From the NCBI GenBank assembly GCA_016713225.1, contig JADJPO010000001.1:372001-436000 (forward strand): DNA of 64,000 bases, in the 5' to 3' direction. The stretch comes from Kineosporiaceae bacterium (GTDB lineage: Bacteria > Actinomycetota > Actinomycetes > Actinomycetales > Kineosporiaceae). This document shows, in pieces, positions 16,773-24,810 of this stretch (the stretch's first letter is position 1; each line of letters starts with the position of its first letter). A program made the position numbers and the translations under genes. Below the pieces are notes generated by a model, which was not told where the DNA came from, did not search any database, and saw only the letters and a program-made list of their open reading frames with translations.

Positions 16773-17908
16773 TGGATCGGGCCACCCTGTCGATCTGGCT
16801 GCTCGGGGCATCGCTGCCGAGCGCTGTCGCCGTGTTGGGGCTGCTCGCGGTGCGCTGGGGGCCGCGCTCGGTGCCGGCCAGCCTGGCGGCGGTGAGCGTG
16901 GTGGCCGTCGGCTCGGTGGTCGTGGGCGTGGTCGGGGCGGCGCGGGCGATGTTCATCTCGACCCACGACCTGGCCGTGGTGCTGCCGGTGACGTTGATCG
17001 CTGCGGTGGTGGCCTCGGCGGTCTCGTGGTTCCTGGCGCGGCAGGTGATCGGCGACGTCCGCCGGGTACGGGCCACGGCCCGCTCGCTGGGCGCCCGTGA
17101 GGGCTCCGCCCTACCGGAGGCGGTGCCCGATGCTCGCCCGGTGTTGCGCGAGCTGGCCGAGATCGACGCCGAGTTGATCTCGGCCGGTCGGCGATTGGCG
17201 ACCTCCCGTGCCCGCGAGCAGGCACTGGAGGCCTCTCGGCGCGAGCTGATCGCCTGGGTGAGTCACGACCTGCGCACCCCGTTGGCCGGATTGCGGGCCA
17301 TGGCCGAGGCGCTCGAGGACCGGGTGGTCGACGACCCGGATCGCTACCACCGCCAGATCCGGCGCGAGGTCGATCGGCTCAGCCACCTGGTCGACGATCT
17401 GTTCGAGCTGTCCCGAATCCGTTCCGGTGGGCTGGCGTTGAGCCTGCAGCAGGTGGATGCGCGGGATCTGGTGGCCGACGTGGTGTCCGGCTCGGCGGCG
17501 GTGGCCACGGCGGGCGGGGTGGCGTTGGATGCGGCCGTCGATCCGGCCTCACTGCGCATCGATGCCGGGGGTATGAACCGGGTGCTGGCCAACCTGGTGA
17601 TCAACGCGATCCGGCACACGCCCTCGGACGGCGCGGTTCGGGTGGTGGGCCGCTTGTTCGCCGACGAGGTGGTGCTGTCGGTCAGCGACGGCTGCGGCGG
17701 GATCGCGCCAGAGGATCTGAGCCGGGTGTTCGAGCCCGGGTGGCGCGGCCCCGAACCGGCCCGGACGCCGCGGCCGGACGGCGGGGCCGGATTCGGTCTG
17801 GCCATCGCCCGCGGCATCGTGGAGGCGCATCAGGGTCGGATCAGTGTGCGCAACACCGCCCAGGGCTGCTGTTTCGACGTCCGATTGCCGGTGGCCGGGC
17901 CGAACTGA
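16772..17908 (+). CDS. Membrane sensor histidine kinase
   Basis: The 378-aa protein has three to four N-terminal hydrophobic segments with short loops (residues about 5-90) and little extracytoplasmic domain, so it may sense within the membrane. The DHp helix contains SHDLRTPLAGLRAM with the phospho-accepting His near residue 163. ATPase motifs follow: LANLVINAIRHTP (N box), VSDGCGGI (G1; the usual DxGxG reads DGCGG), FEPGWRG (F box) and GGAGFGLAIARGI (G2). It starts at ATG 16772 or GTG 16769 and is the partner of the response regulator upstream. Confidence 0.93.
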   Translation: MDRATLSIWLLGASLPSAVAVLGLLAVRWGPRSVPASLAAVSVVAVGSVVVGVVGAARAMFISTHDLAVVLPVTLIAAVVASAVSWFLARQVIGDVRRVRATARSLGAREGSALPEAVPDARPVLRELAEIDAELISAGRRLATSRAREQALEASRRELIAWVSHDLRTPLAGLRAMAEALEDRVVDDPDRYHRQIRREVDRLSHLVDDLFELSRIRSGGLALSLQQVDARDLVADVVSGSAAVATAGGVALDAAVDPASLRIDAGGMNRVLANLVINAIRHTPSDGAVRVVGRLFADEVVLSVSDGCGGIAPEDLSRVFEPGWRGPEPARTPRPDGGAGFGLAIARGIVEAHQGRISVRNTAQGCCFDVRLPVAGPN

Positions 17909-17954
17909 CCGGGTCGAAACCGACCAGCCCTGTCACCCCCCGCTGCCGCGGGAC

Positions 17955-19022
17955 TCACGTCGAGGCAGCGGCCAGCTGCGCGATGCCGTCCCGGAAGTCG
18001 ACCCGGGGCCGCCAGCCGAGCTCGGATCGGATGCGCGCGGTGTCGGCGGTGACGTGCCGGACGTCCCCGAGCCGGAATTCGCCGGTGACCACCGGCGGCG
18101 GCCCCGACATCACCTCGGCCAGCGTGGCGGCCAGCTCACCGACGGTGCGTTGCACCCCGCTGGCGACGTTGTAGACCGCGAGCCGCGACGTTGCCTGTGC
18201 CGTGGACTGTTCCGTTGCTCGCGCAGTGGTCTCGTCCCCGGTCTGCGCCGTGAGGGCTGCCAGGTTGGCCGCGGCGACGTCGTCGACGTGCACGAAGTCC
18301 CGGCGCTGGCCGCCGTCCTCGAACACCCTCGGTGCCTCGCCGTGGGCCAGAGCCGAGCGGAAGATCGCGGCCACCCCGGCGTAGGGGGTGTCGCGGGGCA
18401 TGCCCGGGCCGTAGACGTTGTGATAGCGCAACGCGGTCAGGGTGCCGCTGCACTCACGAGCCCAGATGCGGGCCAGGTGCTCCTGCGCCACCTTGCTGGC
18501 CGCGTAGGCGTTTCGCGGATCGGGCACGGCGTCCTCACCGACCAGGGTCGGCTCCAGGGGGCGGCGGCAGCGCGGGCACAGCGGATCGAAGCGACCGGCG
18601 GCCAGGTCGGCCACCTGCCGCGGCGGCGCCGCGATCGGGCCGTGTTCAGGGCACCGGTAGCCGCCCTCACCGTAGATCACCATCGAGGAGGCCAGCACCA
18701 GGTGGCCGACGCCTTGTCGGGCCATGGCCGCCAGCAGCACCGCGGTGCCGACGTCGTTGACCGAGGCATAGTCCGGCATGTCGTCCAGGTTCACCCCCAG
18801 GCCCACCTTGGCGGCCTGATGGCTGACGGCGTCCACGCCGGCCAGGGCGGACTCGACCAGGTCGGCGTCCCGGACGTCACCGTGAACCACCTCGACCTCG
18901 GGACCGCCGGGGGCGTCGCCGCCGGACTGGTCCAGCACCCGCACCTCGTGCCCGGCCGTCAGGGCGGCGCGCACGACGGCGGAGCCGATGAATCCGGACC
19001 CGCCGGTGACCAGCAACCTCAC
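17955..19022 (-). CDS. NAD-dependent epimerase/dehydratase (extended SDR)
   Basis: The 355-aa protein has the nucleotide motif VTGGSGFIGSAVVRAAL at its N-terminus, SSMVIYGEGG for the catalytic Ser/Thr region, and the catalytic YxxxK in NAYAASKVAQEHLA. An insertion (residues about 125-175) has a CPEH...CPRC pattern of three cysteines and a histidine that could bind zinc. Insertions of this type occur in some dTDP-rhamnose-epimerase-like SDRs. It should alter a nucleotide sugar and fits the neighbouring glycosyltransferases. The start is GTG 19022, giving MRLLVTGGSGFIG; a longer reading upstream has no family support. Confidence 0.88.
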   Translation of the reverse strand: MRLLVTGGSGFIGSAVVRAALTAGHEVRVLDQSGGDAPGGPEVEVVHGDVRDADLVESALAGVDAVSHQAAKVGLGVNLDDMPDYASVNDVGTAVLLAAMARQGVGHLVLASSMVIYGEGGYRCPEHGPIAAPPRQVADLAAGRFDPLCPRCRRPLEPTLVGEDAVPDPRNAYAASKVAQEHLARIWARECSGTLTALRYHNVYGPGMPRDTPYAGVAAIFRSALAHGEAPRVFEDGGQRRDFVHVDDVAAANLAALTAQTGDETTARATEQSTAQATSRLAVYNVASGVQRTVGELAATLAEVMSGPPPVVTGEFRLGDVRHVTADTARIRSELGWRPRVDFRDGIAQLAAAST

Positions 19023-19066
19023 GGGCCTCACCCTAGCCACGGAGGGTTCTGGCCACCGGCGGCACC

Positions 19067-19501
19067 TCAGCCGCGGGCGCGCCGGATCAGCAGGTAGAGC
19101 TCGCAGCCCAGGCACAGGCCGAAGACGGCGTTCAGGAATGCGGCGATCAGGGCCAGACCCGCGCCGATCTCGACGGCCAGGCCCACCCCGGCGAGGGCCG
19201 CCAGCAGTGCCACACCGGTGACCACCAGGCCGACCAGCTGGGCGAACCGCGGCGGGGCCGGGTCCTCCAGGTCGGCCGGCGGCGACAGCCGGGGACGAAT
19301 CACGCGCCGGAAGATCGCCGCGTACGGGGTGCGCTGCACCCCGGCGAACGCGCCGACGGCGAACAGCGCGACCTGGGCCGCCAGCACCCAGATGTTGCCG
19401 GTCAGCACGGTCACCGCCAGCACCACACTGGTCAGGGCGGCGGCGAACCGCGGTCCACGGGGGTCGATCCCCGCCACCGGCGGGGTGGCCACGGCAGTCA
19501 T
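19067..19501 (-). CDS. DUF4395 membrane protein
   Basis: The 144-aa protein has four hydrophobic segments. The features IDPRGPRFAAALTSVVLA near the start and LNAVFGLCLGCELYLLIRR at the end, with a CxxxC pair in the last helix, match DUF4395. In actinobacteria this family often sits beside thioredoxin or rhodanese genes, which suggests a thiol or sulfur-transfer role (inference). ATG 19501 has GAGGACC upstream. It is a single gene here, divergent from nothing obvious. Confidence 0.85.
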   Translation of the reverse strand: MTAVATPPVAGIDPRGPRFAAALTSVVLAVTVLTGNIWVLAAQVALFAVGAFAGVQRTPYAAIFRRVIRPRLSPPADLEDPAPPRFAQLVGLVVTGVALLAALAGVGLAVEIGAGLALIAAFLNAVFGLCLGCELYLLIRRARG

Positions 19502-19571
19502 GGAGGTCCTCACTCGTCGATCAAGCCATCAAAATACATCAAATTGATAGGAGTTTCTCGGTGCTCGGCGG

Positions 19572-20402
19572 TCAGGTGGGCAGGCGGCAGACCAGCTCGC
19601 CGTGCGGGACGGCGAACCAGCCGTCGGCGGCGGCCGCCCACGCCGACCAGGCCGCACTGATCCGCTGCAGGTCGGAGGTCGTCGCCCATCCGGCAGCGAG
19701 GAGCTGCCCGGCCATGGCCGAGTGCAGGATGCGGTCGGCCCACATCCCGCCCCACCAGGCGCGGTCGTCGGGGGTGGCGAAGCACCAGATCGAGGCGCTC
19801 GGGGTGATCTCGGCGAAGACGTCGGCCCGACGCGCCCAGCTGAGCAGGCGGCGTCCGGCGTCCGGTTCGCCGCGATTGGCTCGGGCGGCTCGCTGATAGA
19901 GCGCCAGCCACGCGTCGAGTTCGGGCAGCTGCGGGTACCAGCTGAAACCGGCGTAGTCGCTGTCGCGGACGGCGACCAGGCCGCCGGGCCGGGTCAGCTG
20001 GGCCATCTGGCGCAGGGCCGCCACCGGGTCCGCCAGGTGCTGCAGCACTTGATGAGCGTGGACGACGTCGAATCCCGGCTGGTCGTCCGGCGTCGCTGCC
20101 ACCCACTCGTCCAACGTGGCCCGAGCCGCCTCGACGGTGGTCGATCCGAACGCCGCGGCAGCCTCGCGCGTGGCCGTGACGGCGTCCTCGGCGGGATCGA
20201 TGGCCACGACGCGTCCGGGAGCGACGAGCCCAGCCAGGTCGGCGGTGATCGTCCCGGGGCCGCACCCCACGTCCAGCACGGTGGTGCCTGGGCGTAACTG
20301 CGGCAGCAGATAGGCCGCCGAGTTCTCGGCCGTGCGCCAGCTGTGCGAGCGCAGAACCGATGCGTGGTGTCCGTGGGTGTAGACCGCGTCGTCGGTGGTC
20401 AT
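19572..20402 (-). CDS. UbiE-like class I methyltransferase
   Basis: The 276-aa protein has SAM motif I VLDVGCGPGTITADLAGL at residue about 41, motif post-I VAIDPAEDAV, and FDVVHAHQVLQHLADPVAALRQMAQLTRPGG, a classic layout for methyltransferase domain 25/11 proteins. The tail is rich in tryptophans (WWGGMWADRI, WSAWAAAADGW), which suggests a hydrophobic small-molecule substrate. No operon partner is evident; it is divergent from the IclR gene. Confidence 0.85.
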   Translation of the reverse strand: MTTDDAVYTHGHHASVLRSHSWRTAENSAAYLLPQLRPGTTVLDVGCGPGTITADLAGLVAPGRVVAIDPAEDAVTATREAAAAFGSTTVEAARATLDEWVAATPDDQPGFDVVHAHQVLQHLADPVAALRQMAQLTRPGGLVAVRDSDYAGFSWYPQLPELDAWLALYQRAARANRGEPDAGRRLLSWARRADVFAEITPSASIWCFATPDDRAWWGGMWADRILHSAMAGQLLAAGWATTSDLQRISAAWSAWAAAADGWFAVPHGELVCRLPT

Positions 20403-20424
20403 GTCCGAAGCGTAGATGCCGTCC

Positions 20425-20448
20425 GTATCGTGGGACAGCGTGTATCGT
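20425..20448. promoter_or_regulatory. Direct repeat GTATCGT in the methyltransferase/iclR divergent promoter
   Basis: GTATCGT occurs at 20425-20431 and 20442-20448, 17 bp apart, in the 152-bp region between the divergent methyltransferase and IclR starts. It could be a regulator site; there is no further support. Confidence 0.25.
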
Positions 20449-20554
20449 AATTCGAGACAACGACTTCCTGCCCCGCCACCCCTTCTCAGCGGGAACCGGG
20501 CGGCCTACCGTGAACTGGGTCACAACGTCCGCGCTGTCGCGGAGGGAGGTCGGC

Positions 20555-21325
20555 ATGACCGGTCAACCGACGCTGATCACCTCGGTCCAGCGTGCCCTGC
20601 ACCTGCTGGACGCCGTCGGTTCCAGTGAGCGTCCGGTGACCGCCAAGGCGTTGGCCCGGGTCACCGGCGAGAAGCTGCCCACGACCTACCACCTGCTGCG
20701 CACCCTGGTGCACGAGGGCTACCTGTGCCGACTCGACGGGGGATACGTGCTCGGTGAGCGGGTGAGCGCGCTCTCGGCTCGCATGCATCCCGATTCCTTG
20801 CGCGATCGGGTGCGGCCGGCGCTCGCGGGGCTGCACCAGACCCTGCACGCGGCCGCCTACCTGGTGCTCTACCGCGACGGCGAACTCGATCTGGTGGACG
20901 TCGTCGACTCGCCCGCCGCGCCGCGGGTCGATCTGTGGGTCGACCTGACGGCTTCCGGACACGCCACCGCCTTGGGCAAGGCCGTGCTGTCCGCCCTGGA
21001 CGACGAGGGCCGCCTGGACTATCTGGCCCGGCACGAACTCGCCGATCTGACCCCTTACACCCTCACCGACCGCCGCAGCCTGTTGCGCGGCCTGGCCCGC
21101 ACCGACGGGGTCGACCAGTCCGGCGGTGTGGTGGTCGACCGCCAGGAGTACAGCCTCGGGATCGCCTGCGTCGCAACGCCGGTGCGCGTCGTCCGGCCTG
21201 ATGGTGACGTTGCGGTGGGCGCGGTGGCCGTCTCGGTCGCCGCCCCCGCGCTGGACGGCGCCCGTCGACGTGCCGTCGACCTGGCTCGCGCCGCCCACCG
21301 CCTGGCGCTGGAGCTCGCCCACTAG
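20555..21325 (+). CDS. IclR-family transcriptional regulator
   Basis: The 256-aa protein has an N-terminal winged helix (ITSVQRALHLLDAVG, VTAKALARVTGEKLPTTYHLLRTLVHEGYL). The C-terminal ligand-binding domain shows HATALGKAVLSAL and YSLGIACVATPV, the usual IclR hallmarks. ATG 20555 lies 5 bases after a GGAGGGAGG run. It lies 117 bp upstream of the E1-alpha gene on the same strand and probably controls that three-gene dehydrogenase unit. The effector is unknown, perhaps the keto acid substrate. Confidence 0.92.
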   Translation: MTGQPTLITSVQRALHLLDAVGSSERPVTAKALARVTGEKLPTTYHLLRTLVHEGYLCRLDGGYVLGERVSALSARMHPDSLRDRVRPALAGLHQTLHAAAYLVLYRDGELDLVDVVDSPAAPRVDLWVDLTASGHATALGKAVLSALDDEGRLDYLARHELADLTPYTLTDRRSLLRGLARTDGVDQSGGVVVDRQEYSLGIACVATPVRVVRPDGDVAVGAVAVSVAAPALDGARRRAVDLARAAHRLALELAH

Positions 21326-21442
21326 GAACCGGCTCTATCACCATCTGAAAACTTGCCTCGTGACGTGGGCCACTCACCCGCGCAGGATCTGAGGTACGGG
21401 CACGACGCCGTGCCCGCCGCTGTGCGCGTGAGGAGAACGCCG

Positions 21443-22477
21443 ATGACCCTGACATCCGCGGACCCGTCGATCACGGGGGGTTCAGGTCTGGACGACGCCA
21501 AACGGCTTGCCCTGTATCGCCAAATGGTGTTGATCCGCACCTTCGAAGAGGCCCTGCTGCGCGACTATCACGCCGACAAATCGCCGGTGTGGGACATCGG
21601 CGCCGGGCTGATCCCGGGGGAGATGCACCTCGCCGCGGGGCAGGAACCGGTGGCCGTGGGCATGTGTGATCACCTGACCGCGGACGACGCGGTGACGGCG
21701 ACCCACCGCCCGCACCACCTGGCGATCGCCCACGGCATGAACCTGCGCAAGCTCGCCGCCGAGATCTTCGGCCGCGAGACCGGGCTCGGCAAGGGCCGCG
21801 GCGGGCACATGCACCTGTTCGACCCCGACACCCACTTCAGCTGCTCCGGCATCATCGCCGAGGGTTACCCACCGGCCCTGGGTCAGGCGTTCGCCTTCTC
21901 GCGCAGGGGAACCGACCGCATCGCCGTCGCCGTCACCGGCGAGGGCGCGGCCAACCAGGGTGCCTTCCACGAGTCCCTGAACCTGGCTGCCGTGTGGAAG
22001 CTGCCGGTGGTGTTCGTGGTCGAGGACAACGACTGGGGCATCTCGGTGCCGCGCAGTGTCTCGACGTCGGTGCCCTCGAACGCCGCACGCGCCGCGGCCT
22101 ACGGCATGCCGGGCGAGCGGGTCGAGGACAACGCCGTCGAAGCGGTGTGGGCGGCGGCGGGCCGGGCTGTCGAACGCGCTCGCAACGGCGGTGGCCCGAG
22201 CCTGATCGAGGTGCACACGCTGCGCCTGTGGGGTCACTTCGAGGGCGATGCCCAGGGTTATCGCTCCGATCTCGAGGGGGTGCCGGGGCGCGACCCGATC
22301 CCGACCTACGAGGCAGGTCTGCGGGCCGCCGGGGTGCTGGACGACGCCGCGGTGGCCGCCGCCACGGCCGACGCCCTGACCGCGGTGGACGATGCCATCG
22401 CGTTCGCCAAGGACTCCCCACTGCCCGATCCCGCGCAGGCCACGGCCTACGTCTTCGCCGAGGAGGTGCGGTCGTGA
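21443..22477 (+). CDS. 2-oxo acid (pyruvate/acetoin-type) dehydrogenase E1 component, alpha subunit
   Basis: The 344-aa thiamine-diphosphate enzyme subunit has HRPHHLAIAHGMN, GRGGHMHLFD and the ThDP-binding motif GEGAANQGAFHESLNLAAVW through NDWGIS. The closest described types are PdhA and AcoA. It starts at ATG 21443 with GAGGAG upstream and overlaps the beta gene (GTGA). Its place between an IclR regulator and an inositol cluster suggests a dedicated keto acid or acetoin-like substrate rather than the housekeeping complex (inference). Confidence 0.92.
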   Translation: MTLTSADPSITGGSGLDDAKRLALYRQMVLIRTFEEALLRDYHADKSPVWDIGAGLIPGEMHLAAGQEPVAVGMCDHLTADDAVTATHRPHHLAIAHGMNLRKLAAEIFGRETGLGKGRGGHMHLFDPDTHFSCSGIIAEGYPPALGQAFAFSRRGTDRIAVAVTGEGAANQGAFHESLNLAAVWKLPVVFVVEDNDWGISVPRSVSTSVPSNAARAAAYGMPGERVEDNAVEAVWAAAGRAVERARNGGGPSLIEVHTLRLWGHFEGDAQGYRSDLEGVPGRDPIPTYEAGLRAAGVLDDAAVAAATADALTAVDDAIAFAKDSPLPDPAQATAYVFAEEVRS

Positions 22478-23541
22478 CCGCCGAGACCAGCACAGCGACC
22501 GCCACGCAGACCGGTACCCAGGCAGCCGCCGTCACGCGGCGCCTCACCACGGCCAAGGCCATGGCCGAGGGCATCGCCACCGAGATGGCGGCCAACCCCG
22601 AGGTGTTCTATCTCGGCGAGGACGTGGGCGCCTACGGCGGCATCTTCGGCTCCACCGGCGGGTTGCTCGACCAGTTCGGCCCGCAGCGTGTCATCGACAC
22701 CCCGATCTCGGAGACCGCGTTCATCGGGCTGGCCGTCGGTGCCGCCACCGAGGGCATGCGCCCGATCGCCGAGCTGATGTTCGTCGACTTCATGGGCGTC
22801 TGCCTGGACCAGATCTACAACCACATGGCGAAGATCCACTACGAGTCCGGCGGTGCCGTGAAGGTACCCATGGTGCTCACCACCGGGGTCGGCGGCGGGT
22901 ACTCGGACGCCGCGCAGCACAGCCAGTGCCTGTGGGGCCTGTTCGCGCACCTGCCCGGCATGAAGGTGGTCGTCCCGAGCACGCCGTACGACGCGAAGGG
23001 GTTGATGATCAGCGCGATTCGCGACGACAGCCCGGTGGTCTACATGTTCCACAAGGGCGTCATGGGCCTGCCGTGGATGGCCAAGAACCCCCGGGCGACG
23101 GACATCGTGCCCGAGCAGGCCTACGAGGTGCCGATCGGCAAGGCCCGGATCGCCCGCCCCGGAACGGATTGCACCGTGGTCACCATCTCGTTGTCGGTAC
23201 ACCATGCGCTGGACGTCGCAGATCGGCTCGCCGCCGAGGGCGTGGCCGACGTCGAGGTGATCGACCTGCGCAGCCTGGTGCCACTGGACCGGGAGGCGAT
23301 CTGGGAGTCGGTCTCGCGCACCGGCCGACTGGTCGTGGTGGACGAGGACTACCTCTCGTTCGGCATGTCGGGTGAGGTGGTGGCCACCATCACCGATCGC
23401 GACCCGAGCGTGTTGCGCGCCCCGGTGCAGCGGGTCGCCGTCCCGGACGTGCCGATCCCGTACGCCCGAGGGCTGGAACAGGCGGTGCTCCCGAATGCCG
23501 GCCGGATCGAGGCAGCCATCCGTGCGGTCGTGGGGGCGTAG
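22474..23541 (+). CDS. 2-oxo acid dehydrogenase E1 component, beta subunit
   Basis: The 355-aa protein has VFYLGEDVGAYGGIFGSTGGLLDQFG, DTPISETAFIGLAVGAA, ELMFVDFMG and a C-terminal transketolase-like domain (DVEVIDLRSLVPLDREAI, VVDEDYLSFGMSGEV). These match PdhB/AcoB. A Ser/Thr-rich tail of about 20 residues precedes the conserved start. GTG 22474 overlaps the alpha stop by four bases. It pairs with alpha to form the alpha2beta2 E1. Confidence 0.94.
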   Translation: MTAETSTATATQTGTQAAAVTRRLTTAKAMAEGIATEMAANPEVFYLGEDVGAYGGIFGSTGGLLDQFGPQRVIDTPISETAFIGLAVGAATEGMRPIAELMFVDFMGVCLDQIYNHMAKIHYESGGAVKVPMVLTTGVGGGYSDAAQHSQCLWGLFAHLPGMKVVVPSTPYDAKGLMISAIRDDSPVVYMFHKGVMGLPWMAKNPRATDIVPEQAYEVPIGKARIARPGTDCTVVTISLSVHHALDVADRLAAEGVADVEVIDLRSLVPLDREAIWESVSRTGRLVVVDEDYLSFGMSGEVVATITDRDPSVLRAPVQRVAVPDVPIPYARGLEQAVLPNAGRIEAAIRAVVGA

Positions 23542-23543
23542 GC

Positions 23544-23774
23544 ATGGACGTGGTCTTCCCGGTGATGTCGGAGAAGAACCCCTCGGCCGAAGGAGTGGTG
23601 GCGACCTGGTTCGTGCGGGACGGCGAGCAGGTGGCCGTCGGTCAGCTGATCGCCGAGGTGCAGGTGGACAAGGTGGCGATGGAGGTGCCCGCCGAGGTGG
23701 CGGGCACCGTTCACCTGCACGTCGGTGAGGAGGCCGTCGTGCCGCAGGGCACGGTGATCGCCTCGATCACCTGA
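23544..23774 (+). CDS. Free-standing lipoyl-domain protein
   Basis: At 76 aa it is a single biotin/lipoyl-attachment domain. The modified lysine should be Lys43 in EVQVDKVAMEV, and VFPVMSEKNPSAEGVV opens the fold. Normal E2 proteins continue with a subunit-binding domain and a catalytic acyltransferase of about 230 residues; here the gene simply stops and a convergent LacI gene begins at once. It is either a swinging-arm carrier working with an E2 encoded elsewhere or a truncated E2. It starts 2 bp after the E1-beta stop, so it belongs to the same operon. Confidence 0.9.
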   Translation: MDVVFPVMSEKNPSAEGVVATWFVRDGEQVAVGQLIAEVQVDKVAMEVPAEVAGTVHLHVGEEAVVPQGTVIASIT

Positions 23775-24810
23775 CGGCCGGACCGGTGGTGGACCGGGTT
23801 ACCAGCCGAGCGTCCAGGCGCAGGTGCCGGGCGCGGCTGCGCCGTCCCTCGATGCGGTCGAACAATCGGTCGGCGCCCAATCGGCCCATGTCGGCCAGTG
23901 GTTGGGCCACCGACGTGAGCCCGATCGAGCGCAGCGAGCCCCAGCGGGTGCCGTCGTAGCCGACCACCGAGACGTCGCCGGGCACGGTGAGACCGGCGTC
24001 GGCGATGGCCGCCAGCGCCCCCATGGCGGCGAAGTCGTTGGCGACGAACATGGCGGTGGGCGGCCGGGCCGCCGCCAGCGCCTCGGTGGCCGCGCGATAC
24101 CCGCCGCCGTCGTCCAGACTGCCCGTCACCACCGTGATGTGCCGGGCCAGACCGGCATCCGTCATCGCCTCCCGGTAACCCCGCTCACGTTCGGCGGCGA
24201 CCGGGTTGTCGCCGCCGTTGACGTGCGTGATCCGCCGATGCCCCAGGCCGACCAGGTGCGCGATGGCCAGGTGCGCGCCGAGGCGATCGTCGGCGCAGAC
24301 CGTGTCGATGCCACGACCGGTGACGTCGCCGCGGGTGAGGACCATGACCGGGACCTCGGTGGCGATGCCGCGCAGGGCAGCGGGCGACAGCCGGTGCGAG
24401 ACCAGCAGCAGCCCCTCGATCTGGAACTCGAGCAGCTTGTCGATCTCGGTCTGCTCCAGCGCGGGGTCGGATCCGCCGGTCACCAGCATCGTGCTGTAGC
24501 CGCGTGCCCGGACGCCGGCCAGCACGCCGTCCAGGATCTCGGCGAACACCGGGTTGTGCAGATCCAGCACCAGGACCCCGATCGTGCGGCTCGACCGGGC
24601 CACCAGGCTGCGGGCTGCAGCGTTGGGCCGATAGCCGAGCTCCGCCGCGGCGGCGAGGATCGCTGCCCGGCTGGTCTCGGCGACCGCTGGCGAGCCGCGA
24701 AGGGCCAGCGAGACGAGCGACTTGGAGACCCCGGCCCGCGCCGCCACGTCGAGGATGGTGGGTCGGCTGCTGCTCACCGCTGCTCCGGTCGCTGGTCTGT
24801 CGTCGGTCAC
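23767..24810 (-). CDS. LacI-family repressor of the first iol block
   Basis: The 347-aa protein has an N-terminal helix-turn-helix TILDVAARAGVSKSLVSLALRG and a periplasmic-binding-protein-like effector domain (IGVLVLDLHNPVFAEILDGV, HVNGGDN, VVGYDGTRWGSL). GTG 24810 overlaps the stop of the dehydrogenase gene (GTGA), so the two are one operon; GTG 24777 is an alternative start. It probably binds the palindromes at 25920-25944 and responds to an inositol-derived compound (inference). Its 3' end overlaps the lipoyl gene by 8 bp on the opposite strand. Confidence 0.92.
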   Translation of the reverse strand: MTDDRPATGAAVSSSRPTILDVAARAGVSKSLVSLALRGSPAVAETSRAAILAAAAELGYRPNAAARSLVARSSRTIGVLVLDLHNPVFAEILDGVLAGVRARGYSTMLVTGGSDPALEQTEIDKLLEFQIEGLLLVSHRLSPAALRGIATEVPVMVLTRGDVTGRGIDTVCADDRLGAHLAIAHLVGLGHRRITHVNGGDNPVAAERERGYREAMTDAGLARHITVVTGSLDDGGGYRAATEALAAARPPTAMFVANDFAAMGALAAIADAGLTVPGDVSVVGYDGTRWGSLRSIGLTSVAQPLADMGRLGADRLFDRIEGRRSRARHLRLDARLVTRSTTGPAVR

